A stretch of 8,888 nucleotides of DNA, taken from an uncultured Treponema sp. (lineage in GTDB: Bacteria > Spirochaetota > Spirochaetia > Treponematales > Treponemataceae). Where the stretch lies: contig CAKUWD010000119.1 of assembly GCA_934699065.1 (NCBI GenBank), forward strand, positions 1-8,888. The letters are read 5' to 3'. Shown here in pieces: positions 1 through 6,526 of the stretch (position 1 is the first letter of the stretch; every line of letters starts with the position of its first letter). The notes under the pieces are model-generated. The model was not told the origin of the DNA, searched no databases, and saw only the letters and a program-made list of their open reading frames with translations. The position numbers were made by a program, and so were the translations under genes.

Positions 1-177
1 ATTAAATATCGAATCAAAATCATCAAAGTCACTTAAAGCTTCTGCTTCTGATGCATCTGAAAACTCTTCCTGATTTATTTCTGTCTCTTCAAGGCTATTC
101 TGCTCTGAATCTTCCTGTCCAAAAATCATAAAAGCTGAAACAATCAGGAAGATTGATATAAAAAATACTTTCTTCAT
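1..177 (-). CDS. Exported acidic protein, N-terminal part only (cut by window edge)
   Basis: This is an open frame of 59 codons with no stop, starting at ATG 177 and running off the left end. It begins MKKVFFISIFLIVSAFMIFGQ, a typical signal peptide with a Lys-Lys start, a hydrophobic core and a likely cleavage site near residue 20. The mature part seen so far is strongly acidic and Glu/Asp/Ser rich and ends with DFDDFDSIFN at residues 50-59. The gene starts 4 bp after the stop of the LolA-like gene. No clear ribosome binding site is visible, so translational coupling to that gene is likely. It is probably the last known member of the permease operon. The function cannot be read from this fragment; a periplasmic or outer membrane partner of the transporter is possible by context only. 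The FDDFD-type motif resembles the acidic insert of the nearby ABC permease. Confidence 0.72.
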   Translation of the reverse strand, partial: MKKVFFISIFLIVSAFMIFGQEDSEQNSLEETEINQEEFSDASEAEALSDFDDFDSIFN

Positions 178-181
178 AAAA

Positions 182-985
182 TTATTTAGCACTCATCATT
201 TCAAGATATGGCTTAGTATATACAGAATCAGCTACTTTTTCAAACACAACATTTCTGATTGTAATCTGAGTCTGTTCGTATTGCATTTTTCCGCTGATTT
301 TCTTTCCACGAAGATTATCCTGAATCAGCATTGAAACCGGAATAAAATAGCTTTTTTCAATGGCTTTTATAGTCTGGTAAGATGGAATTGCTGTAGTACG
401 AAGCTTCTGTCCACTTAGAGAATAATCTTCCTTTTTACGTACAAGACCATCATCTTTTGTAACCCAGAGCTTAAGCATAGGATAATCTACAGAGTTTACC
501 TTTGCCTTTAAGGTAAAAAGAATGCACTGCATTCTTCCGAGTGTAACTTCCTGTGTAGATTCAATTGCATAATCACGGGCATAATGCTGTGGTGCAAAGT
601 CTGAATTATTAGCATTGGTATTCTGAAATTTATCTTTAGCACTTGTAAAAGTAAAGCGGCGGTCTGCAGGGTCAAAAAACCAGATATTATTATCAAACTG
701 AAGATAGCCCTTACCCTTTTCTTTTGCAGGACCTGTAATCAGAATTGTCCAGGAAGAAGCCCTGTCACGACGATACATAACAGCCTCTGTAAGATTCTGA
801 CCTTCGCCAGGCTTATTCTGCACAACCGTATAGTTTCCCTTAAAATCCGTCTCATAAAAAGAAGTATTGTCCTCTGCCTTCTGTAATAAGTTTTGAGCTT
901 CAGATTCAGAAATCGCAAAAAGATTTCCTGCAAATATTAACAGAAACAAAGCCAATATACCATTCTTTTTTGTTAGTAATGTCAT
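182..985 (-). CDS. Periplasmic LolA-like lipoprotein-sorting family protein
   Basis: The predicted protein has 267 residues and belongs by appearance to the LolA-like 'outer membrane lipoprotein-sorting protein' group. Residues 1-24 form a signal peptide ending NLFA, with no lipobox cysteine, so it should be a soluble periplasmic protein. The family-like stretch is residues 70-113: basic YRRDR, then SSWTILITGPAKEKGKGYL and NNIWFFDPADRRFTF, a pattern of beta strands that builds the open lipid-binding barrel. The end (residues 212-251) has further strand-like repeats. A TTG at 997 would add four residues, but the GGGGG ribosome binding site (991-995) lies inside that extension and 5 bases before ATG 985, so ATG 985 is chosen. 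The gene follows the second FtsX-type permease by 17 bp. By analogy with LolA it may accept a lipid or lipoprotein released by the permeases; the cargo is unknown. Confidence 0.85.
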   Translation of the reverse strand: MTLLTKKNGILALFLLIFAGNLFAISESEAQNLLQKAEDNTSFYETDFKGNYTVVQNKPGEGQNLTEAVMYRRDRASSWTILITGPAKEKGKGYLQFDNNIWFFDPADRRFTFTSAKDKFQNTNANNSDFAPQHYARDYAIESTQEVTLGRMQCILFTLKAKVNSVDYPMLKLWVTKDDGLVRKKEDYSLSGQKLRTTAIPSYQTIKAIEKSYFIPVSMLIQDNLRGKKISGKMQYEQTQITIRNVVFEKVADSVYTKPYLEMMSAK

Positions 986-1002
986 TTTTTCCCCCAATAT
1001 TG

Positions 1003-2277
1003 TTATTCAGTCACTGCCAGAGCCTGGCAAGGTGTAACAGAAACAGATTTCTTAACAGCAAACATTACAGCTGTAAGAGTAGTTACAAGAACCACAATAA
1101 AAATTGCAGCAAAGTAATATATTGATATGATTCCCTTTACATTTCCATTAACAAGGAATATATCAAATGCCGGAATAAATGAGAAATTGATAAAAGAAAG
1201 AAGCTTATTTATAAGACAGGCAAATAAAAATCCACATATACAACCTGCAGAAATTAAAATAAATGTTTCTGCAAGCAGCATTCCATAGATTTTCATTCGT
1301 CTCATTCCTATGGCTTTATAAATACCAATTTCATTTATTCTTTTCATTGCAATAACACGGAAAGTACTGCTTACTCCCGCAACAATTATTACAATGAGCA
1401 TTATTATAACAAAAGCAACAATAATTTTCATTGCATCTATAATAATCTGAATATCCTGTAGATTTGCACTCAGTTTGATTAATGCAAAAGGCTGATTTTC
1501 AGTATATAGACAATTGTTATAATATTCATTTTTATCTTCTACAAGATGATACATATTAAACTTCTCAGAAAGCTTATTCTGATACATTTCTATATCTTTT
1601 TTGTTCGGAGATCCATCCGGAAGCATTATGCAGATACGGTTACAATAATCTGTTGAATAGCCGTAAGCATTTGAAAGCAGCTTTATATCCATATAAGAAG
1701 TATACATTCCAAAAAGACTTGAATCGCGGAAAATCCCTTTTACAATTACAGGAATTGTGTTTATCTGCCAGGAAGAGTTACGTAACATAAAGGTAACTTC
1801 ATCGCCAACATGAACTTCCAGCATTTTTGCAATAGGTTCAGAAAGAAGTATACCGTTTGTTCCGTAAACTCCTTCTGCACTTCCTTCTATATAATTAAAA
1901 TTTGCAAAGAGTTTTTTTTCTTTTTCAAAATTTACACCTTTTATAACTCTTTGGCGAACTCCAGTTCCTTCAAAAAATAAGGCAGCATATTCAGCATTAA
2001 AATCAAAGCGTTCTGCAATTACAGTATCATCTGAAAAAAAAGGAACTAATAATTCTGTATTGGAAACCGGCTGATCCAGTCCCCAGCCACCTATGAACTG
2101 TAAATCTCCGCCATAATAAATACGGGCTTTATCCTCAAGTGCAGAAAGCATACCTCTTACCGAAAAAAGACAAAACAATGAAACTCCTACTCCAAACATG
2201 CAAACAAGAAACAAAGAAAGATATTGCTTGTGGCGGTAAAGGATTGAACGTAAGCCCATTTTAAGTTCGTCTTTCAT
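1003..2277 (-). CDS. FtsX/LolCE-type ABC transporter permease (first of pair in the window, second in the operon)
   Basis: This 424-residue inner membrane protein has the MacB/FtsX fold plan. There is one helix near residues 19-41, a large periplasmic domain (about 42-280), then three helices near 284-306, 331-357 and 383-407. The cytoplasmic loop after the second helix carries the family motif RINEIGIYKAIG (313-324), which normally contacts the ATPase. The C-terminus VTPCQALAVTE matches the usual '..P.eAL' tail. The ATG overlaps the stop of the upstream permease (ATGA), and its AGGGGG ribosome binding site lies inside the last codons of that gene, so the two are translationally coupled. Together they probably form a heterodimeric permease of a LolCDE- or MacB-like transporter. 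The matching ATPase is not in the window. Substrate is unknown; lipoprotein or lipid release to the LolA-like protein is inferred from context. Confidence 0.88.
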   Translation of the reverse strand: MKDELKMGLRSILYRHKQYLSLFLVCMFGVGVSLFCLFSVRGMLSALEDKARIYYGGDLQFIGGWGLDQPVSNTELLVPFFSDDTVIAERFDFNAEYAALFFEGTGVRQRVIKGVNFEKEKKLFANFNYIEGSAEGVYGTNGILLSEPIAKMLEVHVGDEVTFMLRNSSWQINTIPVIVKGIFRDSSLFGMYTSYMDIKLLSNAYGYSTDYCNRICIMLPDGSPNKKDIEMYQNKLSEKFNMYHLVEDKNEYYNNCLYTENQPFALIKLSANLQDIQIIIDAMKIIVAFVIIMLIVIIVAGVSSTFRVIAMKRINEIGIYKAIGMRRMKIYGMLLAETFILISAGCICGFLFACLINKLLSFINFSFIPAFDIFLVNGNVKGIISIYYFAAIFIVVLVTTLTAVMFAVKKSVSVTPCQALAVTE

Positions 2278-3737
2278 TTTGCCCCCTGAATTGCATCTAT
2301 AGGACTTACCTTCAATGCGTTAATAACAGGATAAATCCAGCCTAAAAGAGCAAGAGCCAGAACTAATATAAAAAGCTTTAGCACATTTTCACTATTAACA
2401 TAAACTTTAATTGCTTCAGAACCAAAAAGCTGAACCAGAAAAGAATTATTAAGAACTATATTTGCTTTATTAATAAAATGTGTACAAATTGTACCACTGA
2501 TAACACCAAGTACACCACTAGTCAATGTAAGAATAATATTTTCTATCATACATTGTAGAGAAATAAAGCGTTTTTTTGCACCTATTGCGCGCAAAGTACC
2601 GATTTCTCGTGTTCGGTCCAGAATATTAATTACAAGTGAATTATTTACAATAATAAAGCCTGCTGAAAGAACAATCACAATACCTATATTAAAGATTTTA
2701 CGCATCCAGAAAAGGTAAAGAGCTGTACTTCCTGCTGCATGACGCCAGTCTGCAACCTGAACAGGCCAGTCATTTTTTTTAAGAATTCGAGAAACCTTTT
2801 TCATAAGATGCTTTGTATTCTGACCTTCTTTTAAGCGAACAATTATATAATTCCAGCTTGTACTTTCTGATATCTGATTTTCTGATTCTATATTTGTTGA
2901 ATCTGTAGTTGAATTATTAGTTTCTTCTTCACTTTCTTCTGTTGTCAGGGCTTCTGAATAATCAGTTGCATCCGAGAAAAGGTCATCAAAATCTTCAAAA
3001 TCATTATTTTCAGAAAAAAGATTTGTATTTTCTTCTCCAAGGTCGTAATCTTCCAGTGAAAAAACTTCCGTAATTCCAAGAAGAGAACGTACTGTTATAG
3101 GATCTGCAATAATAAAACGTCCGAATATCTCATTGTAGATATCGTATTCGAAAACTGCGGTAACTGTTGCTGCACGAATTTTATAATTTGGTCCATCTGA
3201 AACTATAAACTGAATTGTACTACCTACATCAACATCAAGTTTTTCTGCAACCTGTCTGCAAAGCATAGCACCACGCTCTCCATGAAGATAAGGTGCACCA
3301 CGTAAAATATGTATTGATTTCATCAGGGAAATATAAGGTTCGCCTTCTACACCAAAAACGTAGGTTGCACTTCTGTTAGCTCCATCAGAACGCTCTACCA
3401 TTGCAGCACCAGAAACCTGCCCTGTAATGCCTTCTACTTCCGGCATTTGTAAAAGTGTTTCAGAAATATTTTCGTAAGGAACAAGAGTATTAAGAACTGT
3501 AAGTTCTCCAGTAACTGGTGTTTCATCACCAAAAAGACTTTGCTGTGATTTGGAAACAGGTCTTATGATAAAGTCACCAGTAAAACTTGCAATATAGTTT
3601 GTCTGTACTCCCTGTTCTGTACTGTCAAATACTGCTTTTGCCTGGCAGAAAAGACACTCCGCAAAACTGATGAATATTACTATTACAAGAGAACTGCGGC
3701 GAGATATTACACTTTTTAATGCAAGTTTGAGAAGCAA
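2274..3737 (-). CDS. FtsX/LolCE-type ABC transporter permease with a long acidic periplasmic insert
   Basis: This is a 487-residue partner of the overlapping permease. It has a helix near residues 16-33, a periplasmic MacB-like domain, and helices near 347-370, 395-420 and 451-472. The ATPase-contact motif REIGTLRAIGAKKR is at 377-390 and the tail is VSPIDAIQGAK. The odd part is residues 227-294, a low-complexity stretch rich in Asp, Glu, Ser, Thr and Asn inside the periplasmic domain, just before the final strand WNYIIVRLKEG. The start must be TTG 3737, because no ATG occurs near the first helix. An AAGG about ten bases upstream, formed by the stop codon region of the Wzz-like gene, can serve as ribosome binding site. 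The gene begins 12 bp after the Wzz-like gene. Membership of the family is clear; the cargo is not. Confidence 0.87.
   Translation of the reverse strand: MLLKLALKSVISRRSSLVIVIFISFAECLFCQAKAVFDSTEQGVQTNYIASFTGDFIIRPVSKSQQSLFGDETPVTGELTVLNTLVPYENISETLLQMPEVEGITGQVSGAAMVERSDGANRSATYVFGVEGEPYISLMKSIHILRGAPYLHGERGAMLCRQVAEKLDVDVGSTIQFIVSDGPNYKIRAATVTAVFEYDIYNEIFGRFIIADPITVRSLLGITEVFSLEDYDLGEENTNLFSENNDFEDFDDLFSDATDYSEALTTEESEEETNNSTTDSTNIESENQISESTSWNYIIVRLKEGQNTKHLMKKVSRILKKNDWPVQVADWRHAAGSTALYLFWMRKIFNIGIVIVLSAGFIIVNNSLVINILDRTREIGTLRAIGAKKRFISLQCMIENIILTLTSGVLGVISGTICTHFINKANIVLNNSFLVQLFGSEAIKVYVNSENVLKLFILVLALALLGWIYPVINALKVSPIDAIQGAK
2856..3059 (-). other. Acidic low-complexity insert in the permease periplasmic domain
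   Basis: This encodes residues 227-294 of the upstream permease. It contains DFEDFDDLFSD followed by a run dominated by Glu, Ser, Thr and Asn, and it is flanked by ordinary permease sequence. The reading frame stays open, so it is a real part of the protein. It should lie in the periplasm as a disordered loop. The sister permease in the same operon has nothing comparable. Confidence 0.75.
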
Positions 3738-3749
3738 AATGTTCCAGCC

Positions 3750-4649
3750 TTATTTTCGGCCAAACTTACCTTTATCCCAGGCAGTTTTAATCTTACCACT
3801 GGCTTCAGGATCGTTTTTGATATTTTCTATAGCATTTAGAAGAAAGGCAACGAATACTAATATAAAGAAAGCTGCAAAAGTAGCTATAATTATTTTCTTT
3901 ACGCGGCCCATAGGTTCCAAAATGACAAAAGGCTCAAGAGTTCTTTCAGAAATACATTTATATGTATCCATAAACTCATTAACCTGTCTTACAGTGAGCA
4001 TAAGAATCTGAGCATCTGTAATGTTTGAGTTTTCTGAGAAGGTAGCCTTAATTTCATCATAAGTTTCCTGTTTTGACTTTTTCATTTTTGAAACTTCTGT
4101 AAGGAAAGGAGTTTCAACAGCCTCGTTTACAGAAGAAATCATACTATCAACAAGTCTGGTTGCTACCTCAAGATTGTCTTCCGGTATTTTCATTTTGACA
4201 ATAATTTCATCACGAACAGGAGCCTGGGATACTGTAATTTTTTTGTCTTTCTGAAGATTCTGTACAAACTGATTAAATTCAAAATCTGTAAGTTCTTTTC
4301 CATCCCCAGAAACAAAGGGATTATTTTTTGAAAGTTCTTTTACAAGAAAAACATTATCAGTAAATTCTGCATTAAGAACAGTTTTCAAACTACTGTATTT
4401 TGGTGGTAATTCACTGGCAATAATAGATGGAACAGGTGTTACAGAAATTGAATATTCTACAGTACTTTCTCTAGGCATAGCTTTAGGAGAAAGCATTGGA
4501 TATACAAAAAGATACAAAGCTGCAAGAACAAAAACAGCAATTGTGCCAATTATAATCATCATTCTGTGTCTGATTAAAACAGAAAAAAGGTCAATAAGGC
4601 TGATTTCATCATCTTCAGCTAAAGATGTGTTATTTTCAAGTTCACTCAT
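3750..4649 (-). CDS. Wzz-type (polysaccharide co-polymerase-like) two-helix inner membrane protein
   Basis: The 299-residue protein has the plan of chain-length determinants. It has a short acidic cytoplasmic N-terminus, the Wzz start motif DEISLIDLFSVLIRHR (residues 14-29), a first helix at about 30-49, a periplasmic domain with a predicted coiled-coil-like middle (185-235), and a second helix at about 252-272. A proline-containing segment, LEPFVILEPMGRVKK (238-252), precedes the second helix, as is usual in this family. The tail (273-299) is basic. It has no tyrosine-kinase domain. Such proteins set the length or aid export of surface polysaccharide, but the neighbours here are lipoprotein-type permeases, so its role in this operon is open. 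ATG 4649 is chosen because it follows the signal-like family start; there is no Shine-Dalgarno site, and the promoter sits 8 bases upstream of the ATG. Confidence 0.78.
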   Translation of the reverse strand: MSELENNTSLAEDDEISLIDLFSVLIRHRMMIIIGTIAVFVLAALYLFVYPMLSPKAMPRESTVEYSISVTPVPSIIASELPPKYSSLKTVLNAEFTDNVFLVKELSKNNPFVSGDGKELTDFEFNQFVQNLQKDKKITVSQAPVRDEIIVKMKIPEDNLEVATRLVDSMISSVNEAVETPFLTEVSKMKKSKQETYDEIKATFSENSNITDAQILMLTVRQVNEFMDTYKCISERTLEPFVILEPMGRVKKIIIATFAAFFILVFVAFLLNAIENIKNDPEASGKIKTAWDKGKFGRK

Positions 4650-4657
4650 AGATTTGT

Positions 4658-4686
4658 ATTATAACATTTTATCTATTTAATTTCTA
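4658..4686 (-). promoter_or_regulatory. Extended -10 promoter giving a nearly leaderless Wzz-operon mRNA
   Basis: On the minus strand the sequence reads TGTTATAAT (TATAAT at 4663-4658), a perfect extended -10. A weak -35, TAGAAA (four of six consensus bases), lies 17 bp upstream at 4686-4681. Normal spacing puts the first transcribed base at about 4651, two bases before the ATG. The eight bases between -10 and ATG contain no ribosome binding site. Confidence 0.6.
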
Positions 4687-4699
4687 CTTTAAATGTTAT
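4661..4699. repeat. 9-bp perfect inverted repeat across the Wzz promoter and cyclase stop codon
   Basis: ATAACATTT at 4661-4669 is the exact reverse complement of AAATGTTAT at 4691-4699, with 30 bp from centre to centre (about three helical turns). One arm overlaps the -10 box and the other overlaps the cyclase stop codon. It could be an operator or a weak hairpin. The region is very AT-rich, so chance is a real alternative. Confidence 0.35.
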
Positions 4700-6225
4700 T
4701 TAAGAGTATAAACTTTCATCAATTCTGACTTCCCCCTGATTTCTGCATCTGCAACAAAAGTCAATTTACTTTCAGAGGTTCCAAGCTTTTCTGCAGAATC
4801 CTGTGACAAAAGTAAATCAGTTTTATAAGTTTTACACAGAGATTCTATTCTGCTTGCAGTATTCACAGTATCACCAATTACTGTATATTCCATGCGGTTT
4901 TCAGCACCTATTGTTCCGGCAAAAACAGGCCCTGTATGAATTCCAATTCCAAATTTAATGACAGGCAGACCTTCTTTTTCAAATTCTACATTTAACTCTG
5001 AAAGAGTCCGTCTCATATCCCGCGCCGCCTCAAAGGCATCCAAAGCACTGTTTTGCGAACGCACCGGCGCACCAAAAATCGCCATAATGGCATCCCCGAT
5101 ATACTTGTTAATAATACCGTGATGAGCCGTAATACACTTTCCGAGAGCCGTAAAATACCTGTTCAAAAGCGAAACAACCTCGGCAGCCGCCATTTTTTCA
5201 CTCATTGCCGTAAAACTTCGTATATCACAGAATAAAACTGTAACTTCCCTGGTTTCACCGCCAAGAGCCTCTCCCAGAGAAGCCTTACCTGCACCAGACA
5301 TAAGATAATCACGAACTTCCGGATCTACAACCTTACCAAAGGTATCCCGCATAAACTCTTTTTCAGCAAGAGAATCAGCCATATCATTATAACTGTCTGC
5401 AAGTTCTCCAAGTTCATCAGAAGTAACTATACCTACCCGACTTTTATAATCTCCCTTCTGGATTCTTTTGGAAGCTTCAGTAAGGCTTTTAAGCGGATTC
5501 AAAATCAGCTTTGAAAGACTAATTGTAATGATAAAGGCAATAACTAAAAGAAGAACAGAAACAATTATAACACCGCTATGCAATTCAAGACCATTATTAA
5601 CCTGTACAGAAATATAACTTGAAAGAAGAATTACAACCGGAAAAACAGAAGAAACAATAAAGCAGAAAATCATCAGATGCTTGAAAGAAGGTCTGAAAGA
5701 AAAACCGTTTCGGCTTATGTGTCCTTCCGGAAAAACTCTTGGTAATAATATAGTACGATTCAGAATTTCAATTGCCAGATAAGAAAGTGTCCAGGCTGTC
5801 ATTCCCGAAAAAAGTGCAAAAGCCCAGCTTGAAATAAGTATTGCTTTTATATAAATACCAAACTGTGCTCTGGCATAAATTACAAAAGGAATTTCAATAA
5901 GATAGTAGAGATTCCACCCTATTACAGATGACAGGGAAAAAACAGAAGGAATTTCTGCAACATTTTTTACTATTTTTTCATCAGATGTGAATATGCGGTA
6001 AGAATAAATAACACATACCAGAGACGGCACCAGAAAAGCAAATACCATTGCAACAGGGGCAAGCTGATTATTTTCGAGGAAGGCTTCCCATTTCTTATTA
6101 TTATGCTCATCCAGAACAGGAATTGAAATGAGCTGCGGAACCATAACGGCTATTACATTTGAGATTAAAACTATAACGCCGTACAAGCGTGTCATTCTGG
6201 CAATGAACTTTTTGTTTAATTCCAT
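4696..6225 (-). CDS. Membrane-bound class III adenylate cyclase (6TM-HAMP-cyclase)
   Basis: From ATG 6225 the protein has 509 residues. About six membrane helices occupy residues 15-240 (near 15-35, 55-77, 98-118, 127-150, 182-204 and 216-240). A HAMP domain follows (about 240-292), then a class III nucleotidyl cyclase domain (about 320-509). The metal-binding aspartates are D334 (FCDIRSF) and D378 (NKYIGDAIMAIFG). K374 and T448 are at the adenine-selecting positions, and N455 and R459 (VNTASR) at the transition-state positions. The full catalytic set is present, so it should make cAMP. Lys with Thr rather than Lys with Asp is the mark of class IIIb enzymes, many of which respond to bicarbonate. 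The layout resembles the 6TM-HAMP cyclases known from mycobacteria. An upstream ATG at 6252 is rejected because it lies inside the promoter. Its signal and the cAMP receptor are not visible here. Confidence 0.9.
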   Translation of the reverse strand: MELNKKFIARMTRLYGVIVLISNVIAVMVPQLISIPVLDEHNNKKWEAFLENNQLAPVAMVFAFLVPSLVCVIYSYRIFTSDEKIVKNVAEIPSVFSLSSVIGWNLYYLIEIPFVIYARAQFGIYIKAILISSWAFALFSGMTAWTLSYLAIEILNRTILLPRVFPEGHISRNGFSFRPSFKHLMIFCFIVSSVFPVVILLSSYISVQVNNGLELHSGVIIVSVLLLVIAFIITISLSKLILNPLKSLTEASKRIQKGDYKSRVGIVTSDELGELADSYNDMADSLAEKEFMRDTFGKVVDPEVRDYLMSGAGKASLGEALGGETREVTVLFCDIRSFTAMSEKMAAAEVVSLLNRYFTALGKCITAHHGIINKYIGDAIMAIFGAPVRSQNSALDAFEAARDMRRTLSELNVEFEKEGLPVIKFGIGIHTGPVFAGTIGAENRMEYTVIGDTVNTASRIESLCKTYKTDLLLSQDSAEKLGTSESKLTFVADAEIRGKSELMKVYTLK

Positions 6226-6231
6226 TATTTT

Positions 6232-6259
6232 ATTATAGCATACTATTGACATAAATCAA
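6232..6259 (-). promoter_or_regulatory. Extended -10 promoter giving a leaderless cyclase mRNA
   Basis: On the minus strand TGCTATAAT (TATAAT at 6237-6232) is a perfect extended -10 box, and TTGATT at 6259-6254 is a -35 with a 16-bp spacer (four of six consensus bases). Six bases separate the -10 from ATG 6225, so the expected first transcribed base is the A of that ATG. No Shine-Dalgarno site is present for this ATG or for the one at 6252. Confidence 0.65.
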
Positions 6260-6274
6260 AGTTTTCTATATTCT
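6246..6274 (+). promoter_or_regulatory. tRNA cluster promoter
   Basis: A perfect -35 TTGACA is at 6246-6251. TATTCT at 6269-6274 follows at 17 bp (four of six consensus bases); TATATT at 6267-6272 is an alternative with a 15-bp spacer. Transcription would start near 6281, about 33 bases before tRNA-Leu. It overlaps the divergent cyclase promoter by 14 bp. Confidence 0.6.
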
Positions 6275-6313
6275 AATTTCCCGTAGTCGCAAGACTTGAA
6301 TGAGAAATCACCC

Positions 6314-6393
6314 GCGGGAGTGGTGGAATTGGCAGACACGCCAGACTTAGGATCTGGTGCTTCGGCGTGAGAGTTCAAGTCTCTCCCCCCGCA
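6314..6393 (+). tRNA. tRNA-Leu(UAG)
   Basis: An 80-base class II tRNA. The acceptor strands are GCGGGAG and CCCCCGC with discriminator A. The D-stem is GTG/CAC with GG in the loop. The anticodon arm is CCAGA-CTTAGGA-TCTGG with anticodon TAG at 6348-6350. The extra arm is long (TGCTTCGGCGT), and the T-arm is canonical, GAGAG-TTCAAGT-CTCTC. The CCA end is not encoded (a T-run follows at 6395). One oddity is an A-C mismatch at pair 6-67 of the acceptor stem. It reads CUN leucine codons. Confidence 0.95.
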
Positions 6394-6420
6394 CTTTTTT
6401 TCGACTACAAACAGATTTAT

Positions 6421-6492
6421 GCGGAAATAGCTCAGTGGTAGAGCGCCACCTTGCCAAGGTGGATGTCGCGGGTCCGACTCCCGTTTTCCGCT
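6421..6492 (+). tRNA. tRNA-Gly(GCC), copy 1
   Basis: A 72-base tRNA. The acceptor GCGGAAA/TTTCCGC is fully paired with discriminator T. The D-arm is GCTC-AGTGGTA-GAGC, the anticodon arm CCACC-TTGCCAA-GGTGG with GCC at 6453-6455, and the T-stem GCGGG/CCCGT has one G-T wobble. The T-loop is TCCGACT, so position 55 is C where nearly all elongator tRNAs have U (made into pseudouridine). CCA is not encoded. It lies 27 bases after tRNA-Leu and should be in the same transcript. Confidence 0.95.
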
Positions 6493-6526
6493 CGATTAAA
6501 GGCGTTTGCCTGTAATACAGAATAAT

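Noticed and set aside
986..997. TTG start for the LolA-like protein
   Set aside because: The GGGGG ribosome binding site would lie inside the coding region; ATG 985 has ideal spacing and gives a normal signal peptide.
3670..4011. 113-codon plus-strand frame over the Wzz-like and permease genes
   Set aside because: It lies opposite two genes with clear family features and good spacing. It has no promoter or ribosome binding site, and its composition fits a chance frame.
6226..6252. Upstream ATG (6252) as the start of the cyclase
   Set aside because: It would add nine residues encoded by the -35/-10 region itself, has no ribosome binding site, and the promoter predicts transcription from 6225.
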